Part shown: positions 7,711 to 17,986 of the stretch, in pieces
Layout: the number at the start of each line of letters is the position of its first letter
Position numbering within the stretch: the first letter of the stretch is position 1
Source: Cephaloticoccus sp.
GTDB taxonomy: Bacteria > Verrucomicrobiota > Verrucomicrobiia > Opitutales > Opitutaceae
DNA length: 44,060 nucleotides
Direction of reading: 5' to 3'
NCBI GenBank assembly: GCA_030833445.1
Contig: JAURHD010000020.1
Location: 1-44,060, forward strand
Notes under the pieces: model-generated
The model's database searches: none
What the model was told of the DNA's origin: nothing
What the model saw: only the letters and a program-made list of their open reading frames with translations
Position numbers and translations under genes: made by a program

Positions 7711-8367
7711 ATGTCCAAACTGTTTCCCAAAGCGGCTAACAAACTGCCCCTCCAAATAGTCATTTTTCTATTTGTGCTCGGTGGCATTGCGACAGCCGGA
7801 GTGAGCTATTACATGACTCCGAGTTACACTCGAGTCGGTTATGCCCCGGTTCAACCCGTGCCCTTTAGTCATGCCATCCATGCCGGTCAGCTGGGTATCG
7901 ATTGCCGTTATTGCCATGTGGGTGTGGATAAAGGACCTGCCTCGACGGTGCCAGCTGCCCAGACCTGCATGAACTGTCATAATCAGGTCAAGGTGGACAG
8001 CCCGTTACTCGCGGTTGTTCGCGAAAGCTATGAAACGGGTAATCCAGTGCCTTGGGTGAAAATCCACCAAGTGCCGGATTACGCCTATTTCAATCACTCT
8101 GCTCACGTTAACCGCGGTGTCAGTTGCGTCGAATGCCATGGTCGCGTCGACGAAATGGACACCGTGACGCATATGAAACCTCTTAGCATGGGCTTTTGCT
8201 TGGATTGCCATCGCAATCCCGAGCAGGTGGTTCGTCCGCTCGACAAGGTTACCGATCTCGGCTGGAAACACCCAGAAGGGACCGAAGGCCAATTGCGCGA
8301 CGGAGCCAAATTTGTCCACGACTGGAATATCAAGCCACCGCAAAGCTGCTCAGGCTGTCATCGATGA
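7711..8367 (+). CDS. actA: Alternative complex III subunit ActA, pentaheme cytochrome c
   Basis: A 218-aa protein with an N-terminal membrane anchor (about residues 13-34) and five CXXCH heme c sites: CRYCH, CMNCH, CVECH, CLDCH and CSGCH at the very C-terminus. Five hemes, this size and the position ahead of actB are diagnostic of ActA. ActA is the periplasmic electron wire of alternative complex III, which oxidises menaquinol/quinol and reduces periplasmic electron carriers. Additional histidines (for example FSHAIHAG and FNHSAHV) are likely distal heme ligands. GGAG lies 12 nt before the ATG. Its stop overlaps the actB start (ATGA at 8364-8367). Confidence 0.95.
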   Translation: MSKLFPKAANKLPLQIVIFLFVLGGIATAGVSYYMTPSYTRVGYAPVQPVPFSHAIHAGQLGIDCRYCHVGVDKGPASTVPAAQTCMNCHNQVKVDSPLLAVVRESYETGNPVPWVKIHQVPDYAYFNHSAHVNRGVSCVECHGRVDEMDTVTHMKPLSMGFCLDCHRNPEQVVRPLDKVTDLGWKHPEGTEGQLRDGAKFVHDWNIKPPQSCSGCHR

Positions 8368-11300
8368 AACGCAAATTTCACCATCCCGCTCCCTCTGAAA
8401 CCGAGCTGAAGCACGGCCCCAAGTATTGGCGCAGTCTTGACGAGTTGGCGTCCACGCCGGGCTTCAAGGCTCGTTTGGCGCAGGAGTTCCCGGAAGGGGC
8501 TTCCTCCATTGAAGGGGTTGATCGCCGTCAGTTCATGAAGGTCATGGCCGCATCTTTCGCGCTCGGCGGAGTGGGCTTGGCTGGTTGCCGCCGTCCAGAG
8601 GCTAATATTTTGCCCTATGGCAAGTCGGTCGAGGGAGTGATTCCCGGACTGCCGTTGTATTTCGCCACGGCCATGCCGATTCGCAAAACAGCGATTCCGT
8701 TGCTGGCAGAAACTCATCAGGGCCGGCCCACCAAGCTGGAAGGCAATCCGTCCTATACCCCCCATGGTGGCGCGAGTTCATTGCATGCCCAGGCTTCGGT
8801 GTTGGATCTGTATGATCCAGATCGGGCGACCGCCCATACCCAAGATGGGGCCAAACTCACCTCGGCCGCGGTCAACGACCTCTTGGCCAAGTTGGGCAGT
8901 GATTACAGTTCAACGGGTGGGGCAGGACTTGCCTTCCTGGCTGAAGAATCTGCTTCTCCAACGCGCGCTCGTCTGGTTGCCAAACTGCGGTCGAAGTTCC
9001 CGTCCGCTATCTGGGCCGAATATGAGCCCCTGCAGGACGAACCACCCTTGGCTGCGGCACAGGCTGCGTTTGGCAAGGATGTGAAGCCGCTTTACCGTTT
9101 CGCCAAGGCCAAGCGGATCGTTTCCATTGATGCTGATTTCCTCCACGCGGAAAGCGGCAGTCTGTATTTTGCCCGGGAATTTGCCAAGGCGCGTAAGGTC
9201 ATCAAAAGCGATGACCCGATGAACCGCCTGTATGCGGTCGAGAGCACTTTCACTCTGACCGGTTCCATGGCCGATCACCGTCTGCGTCTGGCCAGCAGCC
9301 ACATGCTGGCCTTTGCTGCCGCCTTGGCGAACAATGTAATGGGTTCATCGCCTCTGGATGTATTGTCCCAGGGGTTGGATTTCCCTCGTCAGACTGAGTG
9401 GTTGGAAGCCTGCGCCGAAGATCTGCGCAATCATAAGGGCGAATGCTTGGTGGTTGCCGGTTCGCATCAGCCACCGGCGGTTCATGCCATCGCCTATGCG
9501 CTGAATTCTTACCTCGGTAATATCGGTCTCACCGTTGATTTTGTAGCCGTCGAGTCTTCACCAGCCGCTTCCATTACTGACTTGGCCAAAGCGGTCAAAG
9601 TTGGCGCCGTCAAATCTCTCGTGGTTCTCGGTGGTAACCCCGCTTACAATGCACCGGCGGAATTGGATTGGGCTGCACTTCAAAAATCGGTTTCGAGCGT
9701 AATTCGTTACGGTTATTATGTCGACGAGACCTCGGCCGCCGCTGGCACCCACTTGGCTGCGGCTCATTATTTGGAAGCTTGGGGCGATGCCCGCACGGTT
9801 GACGGCACTATCGTGCCGGTTCAACCGATGATTTTGCCGCTGTTCGGCGGCTTGACCGAGATTGAAGTTTTGTCCCGCATCCTCGGTGAGGAAAATACCG
9901 ATCCGTATTCGCTCGTGCATGCGACCATCGGCAAATTGACCGGTGGCGACGAAACCGCGTTCCAGAAATTCCTCCACGACGGCTTGCTGGCGGACACCAC
10001 TTATCCCGTGGTCAAGGTCAGCTTCGATATGAATGGAACGGGCCCTCTGTTCAAGAGTGCTCCCGCCCCGGCTGCCCTGTCGCGCAGCAACTTGGAAGTT
10101 CGTTTTGCCACTGACCACAAGATGGACGACGGCCGGTTCATCAACAACGGCTGGCTGCAAGAATGTCCTGATCCGATCAGCAAGATCACTTGGGATAATG
10201 CCATTTTCGTCAGTCCTCGCTTGGCCAAGGAATTGGATATTTTGCCAAAGGATTCACTGATCCAAGTCGCCCGCATTGGGTTGGCGGATTCGGATCGGGG
10301 TGTCGAAATGGCACCGGTCGGTGAAGTTACCATCAATGGCCGCACCGTGCGTGGCCCGATTCACATCCAGCCGGGTCTTTCGAACTACACCATCGTGCTG
10401 CCACTTGGCTACGGTCATGCGGTGACGGGACGGGTGGGTGAGGGCTCTGGCTTCAACGCCTATTCGATCCGCACCTCAACCACCCAAGCTTTTGCCACTG
10501 GGGCAAGTCTCACCCTGACCGGTGAACGGGTTAAGTTGGCCAACACGCAAGAACACTGGTCGATGGAAGGCCGCGACTTGGTGCGCGAAGCCAATCTTGA
10601 CGAAGTGCAGGATCCGCATGGTGCGGGACTTGCCTTTGTGAATGCCATTGGTCTTGAGGCACACAGCCCGCCGATCTACGGCGAAGAAGGGGAGAAGATG
10701 ACCCTGGCTGAAAAAGCCACCCTGACGCCGCGCGGAAATTCCCTTTACGAAAGTCCGGACTACAAGGGCCTCCATCAATGGGGCATGAGTATCGATCTGA
10801 ATACCTGTATTGGTTGCAATGCCTGTATCGTCGCCTGTCAGGCGGAGAACAACATTCCGATCGTCGGCAAGGATCAGACCTTGCGTGGTCGTTCAATGCA
10901 TTGGATTCGTCTGGACCGTTATTATTCGGATGGCAAAGCCGACGGGCGCGCGATGGCAGATCTGTTCGGTGGTGAACCGAGTGGCAATCGGGACATTCCT
11001 GAAGATCCGCAAGTATCCCTTCAACCGGTGGCCTGCATGCAGTGTGAATTGGCCCCCTGTGAAACGGTTTGCCCGGTGAATGCTACCGTGCATGACGACG
11101 AAGGCCTCAATGTCATGGCCTACAACCGTTGCATCGGCACTCGTTACTGTGCGAACAACTGCCCTTACAAGGTCCGGCGCTTTAACTATTTTGACTGGAA
11201 CCAGCGCGAACTCGACAAGCTGTATCTCGGGCCACTCGGTCCGCAGGGCATGCCCGAGTTGGTCAAGATGGTAAAAAATCCCGAAGTCACGGTGCGCATG

Positions 11301-11768
11301 CGCGGCGTGATGGAAAAGTGCACGTATTGCGTGCAACGCATCGAAAACGGCAAGATCCAGCACAAGGTCAAAATGGCCAAGGCCGGACGTCCGGGCGATG
11401 TCGTGGTTCCAGATGGTGAAATCAAGAGTGCTTGCCAACAGGCTTGCCCGGTCGACGCGATTGATTTCGGCAATATTCTCGATCCCGAGAGCGCCGTCTC
11501 GAAAGCCAAGGCGCGCGAGCATGATTACGCCTTGCTGGGTTATCTGAATATCCGTCCCCGCACCACTTACCTCGGCAAGTTACGCAATCCGAATCCCCAT
11601 ATGCCGGATTATGATAAGATGCCGTTCAGCCGCATTGAAAACGCCAACAAGAATCACCCACCGGCCGCTCACGGCGAAGAACACGGGGCCGAAGAATCAA
11701 AGCACGGTCATGAAGAGACCGGTCATACTTCTGTGAAAACCAATACGCGCATTGGAGGGTTGAGCTAA
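8364..11768 (+). CDS. actB: Alternative complex III subunit ActB, iron-sulfur and molybdopterin-fold protein
   Basis: Starting at the ATG that overlaps the actA stop gives 1134 aa. A twin-arginine signal [17 protein letters not shown] lies at about residues 53-69, the usual internal place for ActB. The N-terminal two thirds resemble molybdopterin oxidoreductases, a domain known to lack the cofactor in this family. The C-terminal third, from about residue 814, is NrfC-like. I count fifteen clustered cysteines (groups [44 protein letters not shown]). That equals the requirement of three 4Fe-4S and one 3Fe-4S centre reported for alternative complex III. It passes quinol electrons toward ActA and ActE. 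The His/Glu-rich C-terminal tail is probably disordered. Confidence 0.95.
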   Translation: MKRKFHHPAPSETELKHGPKYWRSLDELASTPGFKARLAQEFPEGASSIEGVDRRQFMKVMAASFALGGVGLAGCRRPEANILPYGKSVEGVIPGLPLYFATAMPIRKTAIPLLAETHQGRPTKLEGNPSYTPHGGASSLHAQASVLDLYDPDRATAHTQDGAKLTSAAVNDLLAKLGSDYSSTGGAGLAFLAEESASPTRARLVAKLRSKFPSAIWAEYEPLQDEPPLAAAQAAFGKDVKPLYRFAKAKRIVSIDADFLHAESGSLYFAREFAKARKVIKSDDPMNRLYAVESTFTLTGSMADHRLRLASSHMLAFAAALANNVMGSSPLDVLSQGLDFPRQTEWLEACAEDLRNHKGECLVVAGSHQPPAVHAIAYALNSYLGNIGLTVDFVAVESSPAASITDLAKAVKVGAVKSLVVLGGNPAYNAPAELDWAALQKSVSSVIRYGYYVDETSAAAGTHLAAAHYLEAWGDARTVDGTIVPVQPMILPLFGGLTEIEVLSRILGEENTDPYSLVHATIGKLTGGDETAFQKFLHDGLLADTTYPVVKVSFDMNGTGPLFKSAPAPAALSRSNLEVRFATDHKMDDGRFINNGWLQECPDPISKITWDNAIFVSPRLAKELDILPKDSLIQVARIGLADSDRGVEMAPVGEVTINGRTVRGPIHIQPGLSNYTIVLPLGYGHAVTGRVGEGSGFNAYSIRTSTTQAFATGASLTLTGERVKLANTQEHWSMEGRDLVREANLDEVQDPHGAGLAFVNAIGLEAHSPPIYGEEGEKMTLAEKATLTPRGNSLYESPDYKGLHQWGMSIDLNTCIGCNACIVACQAENNIPIVGKDQTLRGRSMHWIRLDRYYSDGKADGRAMADLFGGEPSGNRDIPEDPQVSLQPVACMQCELAPCETVCPVNATVHDDEGLNVMAYNRCIGTRYCANNCPYKVRRFNYFDWNQRELDKLYLGPLGPQGMPELVKMVKNPEVTVRMRGVMEKCTYCVQRIENGKIQHKVKMAKAGRPGDVVVPDGEIKSACQQACPVDAIDFGNILDPESAVSKAKAREHDYALLGYLNIRPRTTYLGKLRNPNPHMPDYDKMPFSRIENANKNHPPAAHGEEHGAEESKHGHEETGHTSVKTNTRIGGLS

Positions 11769-13198
11769 TGGCCCATACCGCTGATTCAACGCATCCCACC
11801 CCGGCGATTTTAGCCGAGGTCAAACCGGCAATCCTGCCACGGGCCGAACTGGTTGAGCACAATCGTGACTTCTCGTGGATTACCGAAAAGATCTGCGGCA
11901 TCATTGAGGGCAAGACTCCGACGTGGTGGTGGTGGTGCTTCGGCGTCGCCTGTTTTGTGGCGTCATTCACCGTGATTGGTATCGCTTATCTGGTAGCAAC
12001 CGGTGTTGGCGTCTGGGGTCATCGCAATCCGGTCAACTGGGGTTGGCCGATCGTAAATTTCGTTTTCTGGATCGGTATCGGTCACGCCGGCACCTTGATC
12101 TCGGCAATTCTCTGCCTCTTGCGTCAAAAATGGCGCACATCGATCAATCGGGCGGCGGAAGCCATGACGATCTTCGCGGTGGTTTGTGCTGCGATCTTCC
12201 CGGTCTTCCACGTCGGCCGCGTCTGGTATGCGTGGTTTCTGTTCCCTATTCCCAACTACAACCAAATCTGGCAGAACTTCCGTTCGCCTTTGGAGTGGGA
12301 CGTATTCGCGGTATCAACCTACGGAACAGTCTCGGTTCTTTTCTGGTATGTCGGCATGATTCCAGATTTAGCGGTCTTGCGTGACCGTTTTTACAACGCG
12401 GGTAACAAGTTGCGTTCGTCGCTCTATGGATTCTTTGCCATGGGCTGGCGCGGTTCGAACCGCCACTGGAGCAATTACGAGATGGCTTATCTCATCCTCG
12501 CTGGTGTCGCCACCCCGCTGGTGCTCTCGGTGCACACGATCGTGTCGTTCGACTTTGCGGTCTCTCTGATTCCCGGCTGGCACACCACGATTTTCCCGCC
12601 GTATTTCGTCGCTGGCGCGATCTTCTCCGGATTCGGCATGGTGTTGACTCTCATGCTGCCACTGCGGGCGATCTACAAGATGGAGGATCTGATCACGCAG
12701 TATCACATCGACTGCATGTGTAAGATCACTTTGGCGACTGGCACGATGGTTGGATACGCCTATGCGATGGAATTCTTCATCGCTTGGTATGGCGCCAATC
12801 CCTATGAGGGTTTTGCGTTTATCAACCGTGCATTCGGTCCGTTTGCTTGGTCCTACTGGATCATGATTTCGTGCAATGTAATCACTCCCCAGTTCTTCTG
12901 GTTTAAGAAAGTTCGTCAGAACACCACCATGGTCTGGGTGCTGTCGATCTTCGTTAACGTGGGCATGTGGTTCGAACGTTTCGTGATCATCTGCACCTCG
13001 CTGACCCGTGATTTCCTGCCTTCCAGCTGGGCTTATTTCAGCCCCTCCATCGTGGATATCTTCACCTTCTTCGGCACGTTCGGAGTATTCTCGGTGCTGT
13101 TCCTGCTCTTCATCCGATTCCTGCCGGTCATGCCAATGGCCGAAATCAAGGCGGTCACCCCGGGGGCCGATCCACATGCAGGCCACGCTCACCATTAA
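11768..13198 (+). CDS. actC: Alternative complex III subunit ActC, NrfD-family quinol-binding membrane protein
   Basis: A 476-aa polytopic protein with about ten transmembrane helices. Typical segments are [15 protein letters not shown] and [10 protein letters not shown], where the conserved His and Asp/Glu positions line the quinol site in NrfD/ActC proteins. The start shares a base with the actB stop (TAATG). ActC carries the main quinol-oxidising site near the 3Fe-4S cluster of ActB and is proposed to take part in proton movement. The C-terminal tail is short and ends HAGHAHH. Neighbouring genes in canonical act order leave little doubt. Confidence 0.95.
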   Translation: MAHTADSTHPTPAILAEVKPAILPRAELVEHNRDFSWITEKICGIIEGKTPTWWWWCFGVACFVASFTVIGIAYLVATGVGVWGHRNPVNWGWPIVNFVFWIGIGHAGTLISAILCLLRQKWRTSINRAAEAMTIFAVVCAAIFPVFHVGRVWYAWFLFPIPNYNQIWQNFRSPLEWDVFAVSTYGTVSVLFWYVGMIPDLAVLRDRFYNAGNKLRSSLYGFFAMGWRGSNRHWSNYEMAYLILAGVATPLVLSVHTIVSFDFAVSLIPGWHTTIFPPYFVAGAIFSGFGMVLTLMLPLRAIYKMEDLITQYHIDCMCKITLATGTMVGYAYAMEFFIAWYGANPYEGFAFINRAFGPFAWSYWIMISCNVITPQFFWFKKVRQNTTMVWVLSIFVNVGMWFERFVIICTSLTRDFLPSSWAYFSPSIVDIFTFFGTFGVFSVLFLLFIRFLPVMPMAEIKAVTPGADPHAGHAHH

Positions 13199-13210
13199 TT
13201 TATCACGCCA

Positions 13211-13744
13211 ATGTCTGCACAACCATACGGCCTGATCGCCACCTTTAACACTGCCGCTGATATCTATCATGCGGCGGAGCAGGTGCGTGATGCCGGTTAT
13301 AAGAACTGGGATTGTATTACACCTTGCCCGGTGCACGGCTTGGATGGGGCGATGGGTTTGCGTCGTTCGATCGTGCCACGGATTTCGCTGCTCGGCGGTA
13401 TCACCGGTTTCTGCACCGGCATGTCGCTGATTTTCTACACCGATGCTTATGATTATCCCCTGATCGTCGGCGGTAAGCCTTTCTTCAGCCCAATGTTTGC
13501 CTTTCCGGTATCCTACGAGCTGACGATTTTGTTTACGGCGTTTGCGACCATCATCGGAATGTTTCTACTGAACGGTTTGCCAAGGCATAATCATCCGGTG
13601 CTCGCTTATGAGCACATTGCCCGCGGCATGGACGATAAATTCTTTGTCGTGATTGAAGCCCGTGACCCACGATTCAACCTCGCCAACACCAAGGCCCTCC
13701 TCGAGCAGGCGGGTGGTGCGGACATCAAGGAGCTGGAAGCCTGA
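13211..13744 (+). CDS. actD: Alternative complex III subunit ActD (DUF3341)
   Basis: A 177-aa protein with an N-terminal soluble alpha/beta part (YGLIATFNTAADIYHAAEQV) and two transmembrane helices, about residues 57-77 and 96-118. A short C-terminal soluble region contains FFVVIEARDPRF. This matches the DUF3341 family, the ActD subunit that sits on the inner side of the complex and stabilises ActB/ActC. The segment with CITPCPVHGLDGAMGL before the first helix is typical. It begins 12 bp after actC without a visible ribosome site. Confidence 0.92.
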   Translation: MSAQPYGLIATFNTAADIYHAAEQVRDAGYKNWDCITPCPVHGLDGAMGLRRSIVPRISLLGGITGFCTGMSLIFYTDAYDYPLIVGGKPFFSPMFAFPVSYELTILFTAFATIIGMFLLNGLPRHNHPVLAYEHIARGMDDKFFVVIEARDPRFNLANTKALLEQAGGADIKELEA

Positions 13745-13746
13745 TC

Positions 13747-14400
13747 ATGCGCAACGTTTACCTAACCACCGCGTTACTCGTCGTCCTCGCCATTTCGGTG
13801 CTGGGCTTGCGCGGCACCAAATTTACGCACGCGCCCATGGATGTATTTCCTGAATGGGCGTTTCCCGGCATGAAGCGGCAGCCCAAATACAAGCCTCAGG
13901 CGGCGAGTAAATTTTTCGCCGATGGCCGCGCCGATCGTCCTCTGCCGGCTGGAGTAGTGGCAGCGAACTTTGGACCGCTGGGCCAGGATTTTTCTTCTGA
14001 TGCGCATTTCACCAGTGGCACACAAGCAGGCGGAACGTTCGCCAAAGGTTTTCCTGCCTCAGTGGAGGTTGACCTGAAATTTTTGGAGCATGGCAAGGAT
14101 CGCTACACCATTTATTGTGCACCCTGCCACGGAGCTTTGGGTGACGGTAACGGTATCACCAAGCAATATGGCATGGGCGCTACTCCGACCTATCACGATG
14201 ATCGCATTCGGAACATGCCTGAGGGTGAAATCCTGAACACCATTATCCACGGCAAGGGCAATATGCTCTCTTATGCCGACAAACTAACCCCGGACGATCG
14301 CTGGGCGGTAATCGCCTATGTCCGCGCCCTGCAACGCGCCCAAAACGGATCCACGGCCGACGTTCCAATGGCCCACAAATCGGAGCTTGGCATTAAATGA
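13747..14400 (+). CDS. actE: Alternative complex III subunit ActE, monoheme cytochrome c
   Basis: A 217-aa protein with an N-terminal hydrophobic anchor (residues 4-21). The family segment FADGRADRPLPAGVVA follows, then one CXXCH (CAPCH) starting near residue 124, with a Met (GNMLSYADKL) placed to be the sixth ligand. ActE is the membrane-tethered monoheme subunit that accepts electrons from ActA. Many ActE proteins are lipoproteins; here no lipobox cysteine is seen, so the anchor helix probably remains uncleaved. It starts 2 bp after actD and overlaps actF in ATGA. Confidence 0.93.
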   Translation: MRNVYLTTALLVVLAISVLGLRGTKFTHAPMDVFPEWAFPGMKRQPKYKPQAASKFFADGRADRPLPAGVVAANFGPLGQDFSSDAHFTSGTQAGGTFAKGFPASVEVDLKFLEHGKDRYTIYCAPCHGALGDGNGITKQYGMGATPTYHDDRIRNMPEGEILNTIIHGKGNMLSYADKLTPDDRWAVIAYVRALQRAQNGSTADVPMAHKSELGIK

Positions 14401-15623
14401 GCAACGCTGCTGACACTACTGCATCCCAAGCCAGCAAGGCCCTTTATATCGGCTTGGCCGGTATCGTGGTCACCGCCTTGGGAATCTTTGTCTCCGGTCT
14501 CCAAACCATCGCCATGTCATGGCTGGTTGGCGTGAGCTACTGGACAGCCATTGCCATAGGCATGCTGCTGTTGATATTGATCCACCATATTTTTGACGCC
14601 TCTTGGTCGGTCATCCTGCGCCGCCAGTATGAACACGGAATTACCGCCTTCAAATGGCTGGCTTTGCTCTTTGTTCCGTTGTTGGTGGCTTCTTGGGTAG
14701 CTCCTCATGACCTGATTTGGCCATGGATGAACTTGGGCCATGAAATTCATGGCGGTCACACGGTAGGTCATGATGTGCTCTATCTGAAGAAATCCAGTTT
14801 CCTAAATTTGAATATGTTCACGGGCATGACCGTTGCCTTCTTTGGGATCTGGATCTGGTTGTCGTCACGCCTGCGCAAAGCGTCCTTCACTCAGGATCTC
14901 GATGGTAACGCCGGGTGGACCACAATGAACCGCAAAACAGCCGCCTTCGGTATTCCCTTGGTGGCGCTCTCCCTGACCGGCGCGGCGATCTACTGGATCA
15001 AGAGTCTCGAATACCACTGGTTCTCCACGATGTATGGGGTTTGGTTCTTCGCGAACTGTGTCCGCGGTGCCCTTTGTATCGGGGTAATAATCACGCTGTG
15101 GCTCTACAATCGCGGAGACTACAAGGGTATCCTCAACAAGAACCATATGCACAGTATCGGTCAGCTGATGCTGGCGTTTACCGTGTTCTGGGCTTACGTG
15201 ACCTTTTCCCAATATTTCCTGATCTGGAACGCCAACGTTCCGGAAGAAACCTTCTGGTATAATCTGCGTGAATACGGGGACTGGTGGTGGGTCGGCATGG
15301 TGATCCTGTTTGGCCACTTCTTCATCCCGTTTTTTGCCCTGCTGTCCTACCGATTTAAGGTTACGCATCATATCATTCGTCGAATCGCCTACTGGATTCT
15401 GACGATCATCCTGATCGATATCTGCTACAATGTGCTGCCGGCCATCAAGGATGCGCATGGTAATCCCGAACCGTTTCTTTCCATACAGTTGCTCTGGACG
15501 ATTACATCCGTGGTCGGAGTAGGCGGTATTTGTGCCTGGGCTTACCTGAAAAGTTTTCCATCCACGAAACTCATTCCTATCCGCGATCCCCGTATTCGCG
15601 AATGCCTGACCCATCATGAGTAA
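14397..15623 (+). CDS. actF: Alternative complex III subunit ActF, NrfD-family membrane protein
   Basis: A 408-aa polytopic protein with about ten helices, a paralogue of ActC in the NrfD/PsrC superfamily. Recognisable features are IHHIFDASWSVILRRQYEH in the second helix and loop, and the amphipathic segment with HEIHGGHTVGHDVLYLKKSS. ActF pairs with ActC in the membrane core of alternative complex III. The start overlaps the actE stop (ATGA), and its own stop overlaps the next small gene by 8 bp (ATGAGTAA), so production of the six subunits and the small protein is tightly coupled. Confidence 0.95.
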   Translation: MSNAADTTASQASKALYIGLAGIVVTALGIFVSGLQTIAMSWLVGVSYWTAIAIGMLLLILIHHIFDASWSVILRRQYEHGITAFKWLALLFVPLLVASWVAPHDLIWPWMNLGHEIHGGHTVGHDVLYLKKSSFLNLNMFTGMTVAFFGIWIWLSSRLRKASFTQDLDGNAGWTTMNRKTAAFGIPLVALSLTGAAIYWIKSLEYHWFSTMYGVWFFANCVRGALCIGVIITLWLYNRGDYKGILNKNHMHSIGQLMLAFTVFWAYVTFSQYFLIWNANVPEETFWYNLREYGDWWWVGMVILFGHFFIPFFALLSYRFKVTHHIIRRIAYWILTIILIDICYNVLPAIKDAHGNPEPFLSIQLLWTITSVVGVGGICAWAYLKSFPSTKLIPIRDPRIRECLTHHE

Positions 15624-15915
15624 TTCACCCTCTGTTCGTCCTGCATCACTGGTCTCTATCCTGGCGATCCTGTGCTGCCTCGCGTTGTTTCTGCTCTTGG
15701 TTTACATCGCCTACCTGCCAAACCAGACCGGACCTTATACGGGTGACGGTATTCGCACGCCGGCTGAGCGTAAGGAAAGACTTGCCGAACTCCGCGCCAA
15801 TGAGGCCAAGCACGCCCACAGCTATGCTTGGATAGATCAACAGGGTGGGGTTGTGCAGTTGCCGATTGACCGTGCAATGGAACTGACAGTGCAGCGCTAC
15901 CATTCAAAGAATTAA
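15616..15915 (+). CDS. Small single-pass membrane protein of the respiratory cluster
   Basis: A 99-aa protein with one transmembrane helix at about residues 10-31. A short charged linker (TPAERKERLAELRANEAKHAH) leads to a conserved-looking C-terminus containing YAWIDQQGGVVQLPIDRAME. That last motif resembles short periplasmic tails I associate with proteins encoded beside complex III and cytochrome oxidase genes, but I cannot name a family. Its ATG lies inside the end of actF. Placement between complex III and the CcoN-like gene suggests an assembly factor or bridging subunit (inference). Confidence 0.78.
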   Translation: MSNSPSVRPASLVSILAILCCLALFLLLVYIAYLPNQTGPYTGDGIRTPAERKERLAELRANEAKHAHSYAWIDQQGGVVQLPIDRAMELTVQRYHSKN

Positions 15916-15935
15916 ACGGACATCGCCACTAAGAA

Positions 15936-17354
15936 ATGACCACCGTCTCGACCAGCTCTGTGTCCACTGAAGTCAGCGATATTGATCGTTCGGCGCACTG
16001 TTCACTATCTTTTCTCATCGCTTCCTCACTGGCTTGGTTGGTGATTGGCGGCGTGCTTTCGCTGATCAACCTGATCCAGCTGCATACCCCGGCGTTCCTG
16101 GCCGATTGTGCTTGGTTGACCTATGGGCACACCCAAGCCCTGCAAGAGACTGCCCTGATTTACGGTTGGGCCGTCAATGGTGGCTTGGCTGTCGGCCTAT
16201 GGTTTTTGGCGCGCCTTGGTGGTGCACCCTTGCGTGGAGGTAACTATATCAGCATTGGAGCGGTATTTTGGAATCTGGGTCTGACCGCGGCATTGGTCGG
16301 TATCGCCTGCGGCGAAATGACTTCATTTTCACTGCTGCAATTACCCCGTTTTATCCAACCGTTGATGTTGGTGGCATTTGGAGCCATGGCGGCTCCGGGG
16401 GTGCTGGCATGGACCGGCCGCCGCAAGGAAGCGACCTATGCAACCCAATGGTATGTCGTGGGTGCCCTGTTTCTCTTTCCATGGTTTTTCTCGGTTGCTC
16501 AAGTAATGCTGCTTTTCGTTCCGGTGCGAGGCGTGCTGCAAACCGTCCTCGCTTCATGGTATGCGCAGAATGTTTACAGTCTGTTGCTGGCTCCATTGGC
16601 GGTGGCGGTTCTGTATTATCTGCTTCCTAAGATTAAGGGGAAAGTTATCCCGAGTTACGATTTCGCGATCTACGGATTCTGGTCGTTGCTGTTGTTTGGA
16701 ACCTGGATGGCTGGACGCACTTTGGTTGGTGGTCCGGTTCCAGCGTGGATTCCGACCATGGCGATAGTCGCCAGCTCACTGGTCCTTTTTCATCACATCA
16801 TCCTGTTCGTAAATCTACGGGAAGTTTTTAGTCCGGCTGGAAGTTTGGCGCTCAAATTTGCGGGTTTCGGGTTTGCCGCGTATCTGATCAACGGGGTGGT
16901 GGATGCTTTCTTTTCGTCCCGGGTGCTGGCCGCGGTCACTCAATTTACCTATTTCCAAACTGCGCAACACCAGCTTGTCCTGGCGGCCTTCTCCCTGAGC
17001 ATTTTCGCGGCCATCTACTACTTGGCGCCACGAATTGTTGGGGCGGCTTGGCCATCGAGTAGTTTGGCCCGGGCTCACTACATGGCCTCGATCATCGGAT
17101 TTACCGTCCTCATTTGCGCCTTGGCAATTGCGGGCTGGCGGCAGGGTGTGGCGCTGAACAATCCGGAACTCAATTTCACGGCTATTGCCGGTATCACTCG
17201 TCCTTGGCTGCTGGTTGCGACCGCTGCGCAGGGCCTACTGGTCGTGGGCAATCTGGCCCTGGGGATCCATTTCGTTCGACTGATGTTGACCAAATCCACT
17301 GCTGAATCCTTGGCCAAATTTAATCAACCGTCCGCCTTGGAGGCTTCTTCATGA
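15936..17354 (+). CDS. CcoN-like (cbb3 oxidase subunit I fold) protein lacking cofactor ligands
   Basis: The 472-aa protein has about twelve transmembrane helices and the same length and spacing as CcoN. Recognisable segments are WLTYG at 60-64, SWYAQN at 207-212, YDFAIYGFWSLLL at 241-253, and QHQ at 344-346 followed by YYLAPRIV. Against the canonical CcoN pattern as I recall it, the heme b ligands are Q70 and Q346, the heme b3 ligand is Q344, the CuB ligands are Q211, R261 and T262, and the active-site Tyr is G255. I checked these codons directly. It should therefore bind neither heme nor copper and cannot reduce oxygen. H65, H286, H287 and H345 exist but do not fall in ligand positions. It overlaps the CcoO-like gene (ATGA). 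Automated annotation will probably name it a cbb3 oxidase subunit I; that function is doubtful. Confidence 0.9.
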   Translation: MTTVSTSSVSTEVSDIDRSAHCSLSFLIASSLAWLVIGGVLSLINLIQLHTPAFLADCAWLTYGHTQALQETALIYGWAVNGGLAVGLWFLARLGGAPLRGGNYISIGAVFWNLGLTAALVGIACGEMTSFSLLQLPRFIQPLMLVAFGAMAAPGVLAWTGRRKEATYATQWYVVGALFLFPWFFSVAQVMLLFVPVRGVLQTVLASWYAQNVYSLLLAPLAVAVLYYLLPKIKGKVIPSYDFAIYGFWSLLLFGTWMAGRTLVGGPVPAWIPTMAIVASSLVLFHHIILFVNLREVFSPAGSLALKFAGFGFAAYLINGVVDAFFSSRVLAAVTQFTYFQTAQHQLVLAAFSLSIFAAIYYLAPRIVGAAWPSSSLARAHYMASIIGFTVLICALAIAGWRQGVALNNPELNFTAIAGITRPWLLVATAAQGLLVVGNLALGIHFVRLMLTKSTAESLAKFNQPSALEASS

Positions 17355-17986
17355 AAAACGGTTTTCTATTCTTTTTCGGCCTGTTTTTTGTGCTCGCCTT
17401 GTCATGGGCCGGCCTCGTGCTCGGCACCCAGGCGCAAATGGGTGACCTCAGTCCGCACTATGACGATCTGGAAGGGAAATCATTCCCTGAGCGCGCCAGT
17501 GGTCTGGCATCGCGGGGCCAATTGGTTTATCAAGACTTAGGTTGTGCTGCCTGCCATACGCAACAGGTTCGGCGTCCGGAATACGGATCAGACAAAGAGC
17601 GCAACTGGGGCAGCCGTCAGAGTGTCGCTCGTGATTATGTACAACAAGCACGACCACTTTTGGGCAGTAGTCGCATTGGTCCTGATTTGGCCAACTTTGG
17701 AATGCGGGCGAAGGAAGACGGTGTCGATGCGGCCAGTCTCCTGGTCAGCCTCTATAATGGCAGTGAAGGTATGCCTGCTTATCGTTTCCTCTTCGAAGAG
17801 CGTAAGATTATCGGCGAAAGCAGTCCAAAGGGCCTGCAGGGTGTGGCTGCACCGGGTTATGAACTTGTCCCAACTGAACGTGCCGAAACCTTGGTTGCCT
17901 ATCTGCTAAGTTTAAAACAGACCTATGAATTTTCTGAGGCTCGTCCATTTGAGCCGGTCCATGCCAATGAAGGAGCACACGAATGA
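17351..17986 (+). CDS. CcoO-like membrane-anchored monoheme cytochrome c
   Basis: A 211-aa protein with an N-terminal helix (about 4-24) and a periplasmic cytochrome domain. The heme site CAACHTQQVRRPEYG starts near residue 65, and SRIGPDLANFGMR and GMPAYRF (axial Met) follow, all hallmarks of CcoO. Unlike its CcoN-like partner upstream it keeps a complete heme c site, so it can still carry electrons. It is coupled at both ends by ATGA overlaps. In a normal cbb3 oxidase CcoO feeds electrons into CcoN; here it more likely relays between ActA/ActE, the next cytochrome and a separate oxidase. Confidence 0.9.
   Translation: MKNGFLFFFGLFFVLALSWAGLVLGTQAQMGDLSPHYDDLEGKSFPERASGLASRGQLVYQDLGCAACHTQQVRRPEYGSDKERNWGSRQSVARDYVQQARPLLGSSRIGPDLANFGMRAKEDGVDAASLLVSLYNGSEGMPAYRFLFEERKIIGESSPKGLQGVAAPGYELVPTERAETLVAYLLSLKQTYEFSEARPFEPVHANEGAHE

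Noticed and set aside
8196-8363. Upstream extension of ActB into the actA frame
   Set aside because: It would overlap actA by more than 160 bp; the ATG in the ATGA overlap gives the normal ActB N-terminus.
12368-13336. A 322-codon minus-strand frame opposite actC and actD
   Set aside because: It is the shadow of two well-supported membrane protein genes and has no domain pattern.
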